DNA of 64,000 nt, taken from NCBI GenBank assembly GCA_037974965.1, contig JBBPFI010000001.1:1178001-1242000 (forward strand), written 5' to 3'. Shown here in pieces: positions 44,752-56,109 of this stretch (position 1 is the first letter of the stretch; every line of letters starts with the position of its first letter). Position numbers and translations under genes: made by a program. Below the pieces are notes generated by a model. The model was not told where the DNA came from. It searched no databases and was given only the letters and a program-made list of their open reading frames with translations. The DNA comes from Dacryopinax spathularia. Taxonomy: Eukaryota > Basidiomycota > Dacrymycetes > Dacrymycetales > Dacrymycetaceae.

Positions 44752-47158
44752 TCACCACCCAAATTGCTCGACATGCAGCTCAACTTCAGGTCTACCACGG
44801 AGCGCAGCGCCCCAGCTGGCGATTTCCTTCTTCAATAGCACAGTTCTAACTGCTTGAGTCAGGGAGCTGGGTCCGCATACTAGAGAAATGATGGTGAGTC
44901 TTGGCGCTCAACCTGCAGCGACTAGTCTCCATACCGCTGACAGATAGAGGCCCTTGAGCGGCATCAACTTCTTCCTTCAACAAAGAACTGAAATCTGGAC
45001 GCCCATCTTGCATCTTGACTTGTGTAAGGCGGAGCAGGTGAGGATGGGGACTTCCATTTGTATCTTCGGAAGAAATGCCGCTTTTGACCGACGAGAACGA
45101 ATCTTTATTGGTCAATACAGGCTTTTCCGTCGCTTCGCTGATGAGTAGAGGCATGCTCGATGGTGCTGAAATGGTGTGTGTCACAAATATCTTGATGTCG
45201 AGGTCTAGTCCGTCGGGTGCTGCTGACACCAAGCTCGCAAGGCTCTCGTTGACCCATTCCAGATGCGAAGTTTGCCTAATGACCCAGACGAAAGAAACCC
45301 GCCTGATCGTGGAATTCGTGACCGGATGGCACTGAAGGATGCGCGATAGTTGTGAAAGGGTGTAGGAAATACCGCTGCCACCTGCGAGCGTTCGTTCAGT
45401 TTATTTGTTTCAGATGATTCACGACTCATACCTGCGATGAGAACCACCGTGCTGTACTGGAACAGGTCAGGTGATAGACCATATGGTCCGTCAACAAACG
45501 CCATGACGGTGCTCTCTCCGCCGTCGCTAACCGCGCGAGCCATCAATCGCTTGGTGAAACCATCTCTGGCTCGAACGAGGAAGACGAGCTCGTTTTCTAT
45601 GTTGTCGCGGTCCTCCTTTTGGGGCGAGCTGGGCGGAGGAGAAGAAGCCACTGTGAACGGGTGTGCTTCCCATGGCAAGCGGCTGACGCCAGGAATGACA
45701 AGATAGACGTGTTGCCCAGCATTCCATGTCATCTTTCGCTTCATCGTAATACGGATGGTCATGTCGGAGACGGCTTGTATCGTTGCCTTCGTGTATGCTT
45801 TCGACGAGGACGGAACCACCGAGAGCCAAAGGCGATTCAGAAGTATCAATCGGATGATGCGAGCGAGGCGATCCGCTCCCCATAGTGCAAAAGATGGGTA
45901 CAGCCAGTATGCTCCGCGCTTGTCATGCAAGATGCAGCCCAAGAGGAACAGGCTAAGAACGATATACGGATTAGACGCTGAAAAGAACAGCCTTTGAAGA
46001 ATTGCTTACAAGATCAGCACGATGTGACTGAGCAGGAAGAACTCGTAACAGAGCCTCCGAACCATGCGGAAGGAAAGGACTGTGGTGACGAACAATGCCA
46101 CAGTAGCGACCGTGCCCCAGATCATAGGCGGAGTATTGATGGCATGATGAGTCCCCGGTCCGACTCCCAGGGAAACCCAAGCAAACGTGTGCGCCAGCGA
46201 TACTGAGCATGAGGTCAGCCAGCAGCAGGCATTGATCGTGCGGTTCAACTAACGGATGAGCATTGTCCGACCAGCTGTTCGATGCAAAACATTCAGCTGA
46301 AACAGGGCTTAATAGATGGAAGTGGTAAATTGTGGGTGCATACCTTTTCGGGACTCACGCCAGTGAGATCTGCAACAGACAATCAGGTCTATGTAGATGC
46401 GGCGATTGAGTGATACTTGCATGAGATGAGGTTGTTCTTCCCGGCTAAGCCGACCACGAAAGGAGTTTGAGCATATGCGAGCCATCCTGTCAAATCGCCG
46501 TATACCGCCGGTCCAGAGCTGCCTGAAGCCACCACGTCAAACGCGAACTACGAACACGAAAGATTTGCTTACTCTGGATGAAGCCAAGAACCAGCGCGGC
46601 GGTGACATAACCGACGCAGAAAAAGGCTTCCCCAAGGTTCATACGCTGGGTGCGATCGAAGCTTGTTGGAAAAGTCCATCGATAGATCACCTTGTTCCAT
46701 ACTGTTGAGACAGCGGCGGGCAGATTTCTCCATGATGCGGTACCCTCGCGACTCCCGACGGTTTCTCCTTCGGCTGATCTCGGCTGATCTCGCCGCCCAG
46801 CCTTATGGCGAGGAAGATAAGCTCTGACCAAGGAACCGATGTAGAGAAGCATGACCAGACCGATCGCCGCTGCAACTAGCCACCATTGGAACAGTGGATA
46901 GTAGGTGTACCAGTAGTTCTGAAGCGATTTAGCGGAGTTGCCCGTCGTACCTCCGCTACTGCCATGTCCTCCACTAGAGGCAGTCGAGCTTGCTGCTGCT
47001 GTACTGGACGTAGTCGACCCGGCATTATGGCCCTTGGCAGTGGAAGCGCTGCCGGATGCCGTACCTATCGCGGAGCTGAGGGCTGAAACGAGGGTTCCCG
47101 TCGCTGACGAGCTTCTATCGCCTCCATTGCCCGTCCGAGCCGCCGATGATGAGGACAT
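44752..47158 (-). CDS. Ferric reductase transmembrane component, copy 3
   Basis: Third tandem FRE paralogue; multi-exon, outer limits given. The N-terminus MSSSSAARTGNGGDRSSS is a long Ser/Thr/Gly-rich extracellular-type region. It is followed by TM1 (WWLVAAAIGLVMLLYIGSLV), the His motif SLAHTFAWVSLGVG, WNAGQHVYLVIPGVSRLPWE with AHPFTVASSP (FAD), VVLIAGGSGISYTLSQL (NADPH) and WVIRQTSHLEW. It ends VEQFGW-stop, keeping the terminal Trp. It is closer to copy 2 than to copy 1 in these segments, so copies 2 and 3 likely share the more recent duplication. Role: high-affinity iron uptake, feeding Fe(II) to a permease/oxidase pair not present in this window. Confidence 0.9.
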
Positions 47159-48255
47159 GCTTCTTCAGATGAGAGTATACAGTCGCACGATGGCTTGGCG
47201 GGAGTTGCGGAAAGCCGACCTCTTTCCCTTTCGTAAAATCGCCAAGTATTTATGCCCAGCATTTCCAGTCTTTCAGTGTCTGCCCTTGCCAACAACAACC
47301 ACAATGCGCAGTCGCAGAAACACGTGTCTCAGCCACCATCTAGACAATCTGAAGAGCATTCGAAGGAAGTGCACCACATTTCGAGAAATACTGTGGCTGT
47401 CGACCATCTCGGGTTGCAAGTGCAGGGGGCAAGTTCCCGAAATCCCGAGGCGGACATGTTGATCGGCGTGAAAGCCAGCAAGTTGCCCTCATGTCTCAGG
47501 AAGTCATATCTGATTAGATCACGGCGTCCGCGCCTAGAACGAGCCAGGCCAGGCACATGGCGGAACAGAACACGGACAGTGGAGGAAAAGGAGCGGAGAT
47601 GAAGATGGTCATTGCGTGAGAGTTTCGGCTTTCTTCGCGTCGGAAGCATCTGTTCCTCCATTCCTCCTTCACCGCCACTCATCTTATCAATTTTTCCAGG
47701 CGGAGGCTTCATCTCCGAGATAAGATTGTCCTCAAAGCGAACTCGCGTGAGCGTCATCACCTCGGCCCATGGAGCATTCGGGCAAACGGCTAGGAAATTT
47801 TTCAAAGAATGTGCGGAATACGTTGCTTGGCATTATGTCACCTGCTGCGCAGGAAAGTTGGTGGCGTAAATTAGATTACAGAACGTCCCGCAGAGTCATA
47901 TCTGCGACCAACGGATCGGAATGAACAGATGTCAGACGGCTACCACCTGCGGAACTGAGGCGTCCCGAAACGGGAATATTCGACTACGCAGTGGTTACAG
48001 TAGCTGAAGGTCAAACGGTTGTTGGAGCGTTGTCGTCCTAACCGCGTTCTTCCAAAATCAGACGTTCAGCACGGCCTGAGACCAACATCGCTGAAAACCG
48101 TCCGAGCGGGCGGATCTCGCGCTGGGGAGACGAAATTGGGCACGGTCTCAATGAGACCACCCTTCAGCGAAGGACCACAGGACGAGGCATTTTTCCCGCA
48201 CCGCCGCCCGATGAAACCATGCCTCGGAACAGATGCTGAAGCTCCGTTATTCCGG
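47159..48255. other. Spacer between ferric reductase 3 and dehydrogenase
   Basis: About 1.1 kb with no recognisable gene: upstream region of ferric reductase 3 and 3' flank of the dehydrogenase. Open frames on both strands (for example 47329..47805 minus) lack features. Confidence 0.5.
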
Positions 48256-49369
48256 CTACAACCCGTGCCACAACCCTCTTTCTCGCAGCACCTGACACCA
48301 GGCACTCTGCACACACTCGTCGTAGCATTCCTCGGCTGCACGTGCTTCGCCCTTCGAGATTGAGACATAGGCCCCTGACTTCGGAAGGAGCGGAGCGCGC
48401 TCTTCGGGTCTAGATTTTCCGAAGGGGATTGGGGCGCCCGTGATAAATGAGGCAATAAAGGTGCCGGACTGTTGGGGCGTCTTTGCGAAGGGTAGCAAGG
48501 GTAATATCCAGCGGGAGGCCCATGCGGCTAGACATCCGTTCTCGCGAATGAGTCCGGTACGAGGTACGAATCCAGGACTGAGTGCGATCACCTCCGGCGA
48601 TCCTTTCCGCCCATCGACTCCGCTTTGAGCACGGGCATGGGCCAAGAAGAAGATGTGCATCAGAAGGAGTTTCGAGTCGGCATAAGCTGACATCGGTCGG
48701 TAGCGCTTCTGGCTGCCGTATGCGTCGAGAGTGGAAGGTTTCAACCGTTTCGCTGATCATGCGTCAGCAAAAGGGGTGATACCGCCGAAATCAGGACGTA
48801 CCTTTGGCAGCTCGGACATGCAACGCCGACGATATTACGAGGACGCGTGTCTCTTTCGCGGGCGCCGACAATTTAGGCCAGAGTAGATCCAGAAGCAAAG
48901 CTTCGGATAGAGCGTTCACTTGAACGGTTTCCTCATACCCATCCTCGGTAATTCTCCTGGTTCCGCATATGACACCCGCACAAAGTACCAGCACATCGAT
49001 AGGGCCGGCGACATGTTCATTCACTTTCGCTGCAAAGGCTCGAACACTCTCGAAGCGGGCGAGATCGAGCGGAATGTAGTCCACGATGTCCTTGCCTTGC
49101 TCGCGATCGCTGTTCGCACCTCGTTCCTGGGACAACCCCTGATGGCTTGAACGGGAACCCACAATAATGTGCCAGGCAGGGCGTGGCTGGGGCGCTGCCA
49201 AGAGCGCCTTGACCGCTTCTCGACCCTGACAGGAGTCAGCAGGGCGAGTCGAGGCGATTTTGGTTGGCCCTCACTATCCCACTGGTGCCTATAGCAACTC
49301 AGATACCACCCGTAGTTCATGCAAAAATGACTTACCGCCCAGAAAAACCACAACGCGCCTGTCTGTCAT
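48256..49369 (-). CDS. Short-chain dehydrogenase/reductase
   Basis: NAD(P)-dependent SDR with a Rossmann fold. Four exons (49369..49336, 49288..49275, 49225..48802, 48752..48256) give 322 aa. The second exon is 14 nt and completes the nucleotide-binding motif GGTSGIGREAV, which is strong support for it. Other features are DLARFESVRAFAAKV, the VLVLCAGV strand (NNAG position), VLVISSALH (catalytic Ser) and the active-site pair in SAYADSKLLL (Tyr and Lys). It resembles the 3-ketosteroid reductase/retinol dehydrogenase-like group in layout, but the substrate is unknown. No signal peptide. Confidence 0.85.
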
Positions 49370-49538
49370 TCCAGTACTTGGTGCCTAGCTTGAAAACTCG
49401 TCATCGCAAAACACAAGCGGTTCAGACGCCGCTCAGAAGACGCTCGGTCCCTTATTCTAACAATATTCACAGCCACAAGAAGACTTGCCCTGCCCAAAAT
49501 TTGGCTCGTTCCCCGTATCATCACCACTTCCCAAAGCC

Positions 49539-51096
49539 ATGTCTGTCCTACCTACGGACGATTCTGTGAAACCTATGCAGACCGAGAAGAAGAAGAAGGA
49601 CAAGAAAGAAAAGAAGGAGGGGAAAGACGGGTCGGAATCTGTGGCTGGCAAGAAGCGCAAGCGGTCTGAGGTCGAAGCTGAGGCTGCCCCTGCAGCTGTG
49701 GACGAGGAGATCCCGTTACCGCCAGAGGAAGCCCCCCTATCGCACAAACAACTGCGAAAGGTCAAGAAGAAGGCAGCTAAGGGCGACACACCAGCAATAT
49801 CCGGAGACGGCAAGACAGAGAAACCCGCCAAGAGCGAGTCCGGCGAGAAGCCCGTCCGACAAAATTCAGTCTGGGTGGGCAATCTTGCGTTTAAGACGTC
49901 CGAATCCGATATCAAGACGTTCTTTGCGGAATGCGGTACGGTCACCAGGATACATATGCCTCGGAAGACGGGTGCTGGACCTGGAGGCGGGATGAGAGGG
50001 CAGAATATGGGTTTTGCATATGTGGACTTTGATACGCCGGAAGCGAGGGATGCGGCGATCAAGCTGAGCGAGAGCCCTTTGCATGGGAGGAAGCTTCTGA
50101 TTAAGGATGGTACGCCCCCCAATACTACATCCTGTACCCCAACACTGACATTCCACATAGGGAACGACTATCGTGGCCGCCCGACTGCTGCCCAGAAAAC
50201 TGCCGCTGCAGAAGAAGGGGAAGACGGCGGAGCCACAAAACCCGCATTGACGAAAACCGCACAGAAAATCCTGAAATCGCAGAAACACCCACCAGGGCCT
50301 ACGCTTTTCATGGGCAATCTCGGATTCGAGACGACCCAGGAGACGATCAAGGAGATGCTGGAAGGACACCATAAGACTGCACACGCTGTGAAGAAGAGGA
50401 GAGAGGAGGATGAAGATGCTGATATGGACGGAGATGCGGCGAAGGAGAAAGACAAGGATATACCGGAGCTGGGGTTGCGGAAGATCCGCCTTGGGACATT
50501 CGAGGATACTGGTGTGTGCAAAGGGTGAGTTGAACTGATCACGTTCACTGGCTGCGGGCGCTGATCTGATGCGATGCAGATGGGCCTTCCTTGACTTCCA
50601 CACCACCGCACAAGCGCAAGCAGTCCTCATCAATGCCCGCAACCACAACCTCAATGGCCGCAAGCTCGTCCTCGAATTTGCATCAGCCGATGCAGTACGA
50701 CGAGGCGGACATCCATCAGCGTTCGCCGGCAAGGAGCAGAAAGAAGGTGGGGAGGGCAAGAAGGTGAAGAAGTTTGGAGGTGGGAAGAGTGCGGGTTATG
50801 ATAAGAAGAACAAGAGGAGGCGGGAGCATGCTGAGGCTGGGGACGGGGCGGAAGGCGGGGAGCAGGAGGATGTACCTGCTGCTTTCCCTTCTGCGCCGGC
50901 CAACGAGACTGAGGAGAGGCCGGCCAAGAGGCAGAAAGGCGGGCGGGAACGGCCACAGTCCGACAATCCTCGCATGGCCAAGGACAGACCGGCGAAGCGA
51001 CTAAAGCCTGGTGCTGCTCTTGCCCTCGCGGTGCAGAGCACCACGAAGACGGGCGCGATCGTCGCCAGTGAAGGGAAGAAGATCACGTTCTCATAG
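49539..51096 (+). CDS. NOP13: Nucleolar RRM protein Nop13
   Basis: Two-RRM nucleolar protein associated with pre-60S ribosome assembly. Exons 49539..50109, 50161..50524 and 50580..51096 give 483 aa. A Lys/Glu-rich N-terminus precedes RRM1 (SVWVGNLAFKTSESDIKTFF, then GFAYVDF). The link DGNDYRGRP and RRM2 (TLFMGNLGFETTQETIKEML; then IRLGTFEDTGVCKGWAFLDF after an acidic insertion) follow. The C-terminal end IVASEGKKITFS parallels the yeast Nop13 ending. The acidic/basic insertion between RNP2 and RNP1 of RRM2 and the long GKK-rich tail make it longer than yeast Nop13. An in-frame upstream Met exists, but MSVLPTDD fits better. Confidence 0.88.
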
Positions 51097-51288
51097 TACC
51101 GCATCATCTACGTGTTGATAGTAGTTATAATCTTGCATAATACCCCATGGACATCATGCTCTATCAATGGTGGGAGTGAATGAGGCGTGCCGGTATCATT
51201 AAGCATAGTGCAGACAAGAGAACAACCGAAAGAAAGGAAATGCGTAGTGCTTCTAGTTAATACCCAAGCGAACGATGAGGCCAACTCA

Positions 51289-53637
51289 TCAATAATCATC
51301 ATAGTCGTCATCTTCATCGTCTTCATCGTCGTCCTCATCATCCTCATCGTCGTCAGACTCTAACCTCCCGACCTGCCACTCGCCACATACGTCCCACCTG
51401 CTCCCCTCGGCGGCAGCAGACACGTACTTGACGAACCGCATCAGCTTCGGGTCGCGCAGGACGAGCAACAGGCCGTTGAACGACGCCGGGGCTGTAAGTA
51501 GCGTGCCAGTCTCGTCTTCCTCTTCGTCGTCATCATCGTCGTCGTCCACCTCCACTTCCTCAGACGAGCCGGCACCATTGGCCCTCCTATCAGCCTCTTC
51601 CATCGCCAGCGCCTCCTCATACGCCTCCCTATCCTCCTCAGCGATCACGAGCCCTCCCTCGTCGTCGTCGTCGTCATCATCATCGCTCACCACATCAACC
51701 TCCGCCTCCTCATCCTCGCCATCCACGCTCCCACGCCCAGGGATAGGCGGCACGTCCTCGTTCGGCCCCATCTCATGTTCATGCATATCCCCCACCTCCA
51801 TCTCCCTCATCTCCCTCACTTTCCCCTTCCCATTCGGAGCAGCGCCATTCATCTGCCCGCTCTTCCCCGCTCCCGAAGCACCGCCGCCGCTCTTGTAGAC
51901 GGCTGGATCCTCCTCACCCTCATGTGGAGCCATATAACACTCCCACCCGCCCCACTCACACGTCGCCCATCCGTTCTCTTCCTCCCTTCTCTCAATAGCT
52001 TTCCCCTTACCCTTACCCGTCACCTTAGGTCCAGGCTTAGGAGTAAGGGAAAGCGTCACGTCGAGCCGAGCCTCCTCCTCTTCGGCTTGGGCGAGCGTAT
52101 AGTCCAGTCCAGGGCGGAAACGACGTGCTTGGACCTGGTGGTTCAAGGGCACCAGGGCAGTGACGAGTCCCAGCCAAGCCCGGAAGGCGGGAGAGGGGAG
52201 CAGCTCGTCCTGCAGCGTTTTTAGGAGCGCAGTGGCGTCCGCATCCACACCCAGCGGCGGAGCGGGCTCAGACCCCTCCGGGTCGAGCACGCAGTATCGA
52301 TGCTTATGCGGCGGTCCTGTGAGCTTCCACCCTTGTCCAACACCACTGTCGTGCGGCGGGATCTTCCTAACCCTCTCTGGCCCCAGCCCATCCTCTGAAT
52401 CTCGCTCGCGGATCGCATGCTCGAGTCTCTCGGCTAGCGGTTCGCACAGGAAGTCTTTGAGGTTGAGCGAGGACTCGTCTGCGAATTGCCTCGAGAGGAG
52501 GATGAGGGAGCGGGGTTGGAGGTAGACGGGGTTGAGGTAATCGGATAGGAAGGAGAGCTCTTCTTCCGTTAATGGTGTCGAAGGGCGGAAGTCGGATAGT
52601 GGGGAGGGGTAGGGTAGGAGCGCGGCGGGGGCAGAGGCAGTCTACAAGGCTAAGTCAGCTGTTGCACATATTGGAGATGCGTGAGAGGACGTACCAACTG
52701 CTCGAGCGAGCTTTGCAACCTCTCCGTCCGATCCTGCGCCCTGTCCTCCTCATACCCCTCCTCCCCCGGCTGAGCCATATGAAACCACCCACTAATGCTC
52801 AACCTCTGTCTCCCTTCCTTATCCTCTCCCATGCCCACGACGACCTCCTCAACACTATGAAAACTCTGCCCCGGCTGGACTTCAAAGAACACAAACTGGT
52901 TCCAGGCTGGCGGGATCCGCTTGCTGGGTATAGGCGCTGGTTCGGGGAGCTTGCCTTCTCCCGGTCGGGAGACGGGATAGAGCTCGAGCGCGCCGCCCCA
53001 CTCGTCCGCCCAGCCGGTTGCGCCTCTGCCCGCGAGCGGCATGTACAGGATGTAGGATACACGACGCGTGCCGATTACGTCGTCGTGGTTCAGTAGATGA
53101 CAGCCTTGGCGGTATGAGTTGACGGACATGTCCTGCTTCGTTCCCGACAGTGGACCGCATCCTGTGACTCGGCGAAGGAAGGAACGGAATGACGGAGAGT
53201 AGAACGCGTTCCTGAGACGGAGGAGGGACGGGAAGAGCGCGAGTTGTTCAGGTGTAAGGAAGTTGAGCGAGGCGAGATCGCCTGTTTGGTGGACCTGTGA
53301 GGCATTGAGCCTAGACTGCTGAGTGGCATTTGGTAAGAATACACACCTTATAGATGTCCGTCTCTTTCTCCGCAAACCTCAGCTCTCCAAGAATCTCATC
53401 CTTCACCTTCCTCAACAACGCATCGTCCACCAACGCATCAAGCACCGCATGCTTATACGGCTCGCTCGCCTCATACGTGTCTGCAAGTTTTTGTACGGTA
53501 GGCTCTTCGAATAGACCGGGTATGAAAGCGGAAACGTAGTCCTCGGACGACGACGCGATCGGGTCGACTTTTTGTCTTTTTGGTGTTGGTTCGTGTTCGA
53601 TATTTGTGGATGCTGAGCGTGGGCGTATGCTAGGCAT
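51289..53637 (-). CDS. OFD1: Prolyl dihydroxylase Ofd1/Tpa1-type 2OG-Fe(II) oxygenase
   Basis: Ofd1/Tpa1/OGFOD1 family: hydroxylates a proline of ribosomal protein uS12 and, in fission yeast, regulates the sterol/hypoxia factor Sre1. Exons 53637..53347, 53294..52695 and 52641..51289 give 747 aa. The N-terminal catalytic double-stranded beta-helix shows HLLNHDDVIGTRRVSYILY (His-x-Asp metal pair) and, further on, RLSISGWFH (2OG-binding Arg). A C-terminal non-catalytic repeat begins near LTEEELSFLSDYLNP. Long acidic runs of Asp/Glu interrupt and terminate the C-terminal domain. Convergent with NOP13 and divergent from another 2OG oxygenase. Confidence 0.9.
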
Positions 53638-54048
53638 TGCTAGCTGTTTTTGTTGTCTATAAAATAAGAAAAGAGATAGAGAGAAATAGGAAAACAAGCA
53701 GAGGGAAGAATGACGATAAATGGAGGCGTTGTGAGACTGTGAGAGAAAGGGGTCTGCCGAAATTCGGCACCGTTTTGGCACAAAAATCGATGACCAAACA
53801 GACAACAGAACAAGTAAGAATATGAAGAAACACCGCAAATGACAGTTGCACAGCCACACGGCGCGCCTTATCGAGATTGCAGAACGGGTCGGAGAAGGGG
53901 CAGGGGATCGGGCTTATCTAGAGACAACAGGGTTACTTTGCTGTACAGTACTGTACTTGCTGCAACTTACTTTTCACTTGGGCTTTGTACATAGGACACA
54001 CCGCTCTTACTTTGGCTACTCTCGACCGCCCTACTTTGTACAGTAACC
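53638..54048. promoter_or_regulatory. Shared divergent promoter of two 2OG oxygenase genes
   Basis: 411 bp between the start codons of OFD1 (leftward) and the oxygenase at 54049 (rightward). AT-richer than flanking coding sequence. No specific binding site is claimed. Confidence 0.5.
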
Positions 54049-55161
54049 ATGTCGGGCCCTTCAATTCCAGTCGTCTCCCTCAACCCACCTCCCTCACCCG
54101 CCGACCTGGCAAAAAGCATGGAAGAGCACGGCTTCCTCCAGCTATCCAACCCCAAGCCAGAACTACTCGACCTAGCAGGGAAGATGTTCGCCGCTAGCAG
54201 GCGCTTCTTCGAGCAAGAAAGTATGGAGGAGAAGGTTAGATGTAGGAGGGTGCAGCCTGTTAATTCGGGCTGGGTGGGTCAGGGGGTGGAGAAGCTTGAT
54301 GTGCGGGGCTCGGATGATCTCAAGGAGTGCGTACCGCAGTCCTGAATGTCTTTCATGCCATGCTCATGGGAATTAGGGCATTCAACATTACTGCATTCAC
54401 AGATAAGCCGAAGCAGCCTATGCCGACTTTGCTCCAGCAGGAGGTCCCTCTGGTTGCAGACTTCATCGCCGCCTGTCATTCATTATGCATGGAGCTGCTT
54501 GAAGGAATGGCCCTCTCCCTCGATGTAAGCACCTTCCCTGCCCCTCAGGAGCGGGTCTCATTGTATTCCAGCTCCCAAAAGACTACTTCACGTCCCGCCA
54601 CGCCGCCACCTCCCCATCGGGCACGACGCTCCGTCTTCTCTACTACCCAGAAACGACCACCGACTCTCAACCACTGATCCGAGCCGGTGCTCATTCGGAC
54701 TACGGCTCCCTCACCCTCCTATTCCAACAAGACGGTGCAGATGCGAGTGGGCTGCAGGTCCTTCTGCCTAAAGAAGGTGAGGCTAGCCAGGGTGGGGAGT
54801 GGCTCGATGTCCCTGCTAGTCCGGATAGGATATTGGTGAATATCGGGGATCTCATGGAGTACGTCTCCTTCTGAATCCTTCAGATCATGGCTCCTGACTG
54901 ACGGCGTCTCCTTGCAGGGCATGGACAGCCGGCCGCTGGCCATCAACGATCCATCGCGTGCACGTCCCTCCGCATACGCACGTCGGCCCGCGGTTGTCGA
55001 TGGCATACTTCCTCCAGCCGGCGGACGACGTCAAGCTGCATAAGATCAACTCGCCTGCTGTAGCTGGAGGCCAGAAGAGGGGGAGGGTGTTTGAGGAGGG
55101 GATGACTAGTGCGGAATGGTTGGCTGCGAGGTTTAGGGCGACGTATGAGTTGAAGGCGTAG
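54049..55161 (+). CDS. 2OG-Fe(II) oxygenase, isopenicillin-N-synthase-like
   Basis: Four exons (54049..54326, 54377..54524, 54572..54858, 54918..55161) give 318 aa. The DIOX_N-type start (IPVVSLN, then MEEHGFLQLSNP) is followed by the 2OG-Fe(II) core. Metal ligands are His and Asp in RAGAHSDYGSLTLLFQ, and the distal His in STIHRVHVPP; the 2OG-binding RLSMAYFLQP follows. Close in type to fungal flavonol synthase/gibberellin-oxidase-like proteins that act on small molecules; the substrate is unknown. Cytosolic. Divergently transcribed from OFD1. Confidence 0.88.
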
Positions 55162-56109
55162 AGCTCCGTTGCCATTATTTTCTTGGGTCATACTTAAGAG
55201 TGTTTAGAGTTACAATGTCTGAATACTTTCAAAGAGAATTGTAACAAGTAGGAATCGCACGCATTACTGCTTTCGACTCCAGATGCTCCCATCACTGAAG
55301 CCCCGCAAGGCCGTGCATCCAACGCCCATCATTCCTCATGATTCCCCCAAACCCCGCCAGCACACACCACATTCAGCGACAACATCGATGAGGTCACAAT
55401 TCTCGCGTTATCTGGCGTGTCGGTTACCGTAACCATCCTTCATTTCCACGCGACGAATTCACGGTGAGCTGGTCGTGACCACAATTGCGTTCCTCGTCCC
55501 GGGCCTTCATCGTTAAGTCGGAATTGCAGAGATAAAGACGCTGAGAATCCCGCTCAAGCAAAATAGCACCGCCAACAAAATGAATAGGCCTCGCGCGCGT
55601 TCCTCCTTCTTCTGTGTACTCAGGGTCCCGTCGGGCCTTCAACGCCCGAACGCCGAGGCCCTCCGCGCCCCTACGGAAGCACCGCATCCACGTGTGCCTC
55701 CGCATGCGCTCAAAAAATTCCGTTCAACTCTTACAGCAGCAGAGCCTATCAGCGGAGTCCCGCTCGCTCGGTCTACCTCGGTGGCACACGCTCCTGAGGG
55801 ACCTTGCTGCACTCATTCGCTCGGGAAGGGACGGCTCCGTGGCTGTTGCTGCTGCTGCTAGGAGGTCGCACGCTCAACGTCCCGCACAACTCGAAACGCA
55901 TACCACAACACGTCGCGCGCTCTGATCATCCATCCTACAACTCAACTCTGCAACAACGCACTCCTATCTATCTATCTTTAACATATCAAGCAACACAGCC
56001 GGATGCCACTGTAACGCCCTCGCGTCTGCTCGCAGCCTGCTCTGCTCTGCACGAGATCTAGTCTGTCCTACGTAGTCGTTCAACCGACCAAAGCGAGTGC
56101 AGGCCGCAC
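55162..56109. other. Spacer and PSY2 promoter
   Basis: 3' flank of the oxygenase and upstream region of PSY2, with AAC/TCT-rich leader sequence (about 55900-56050). Short open frames show no domain. Confidence 0.5.
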
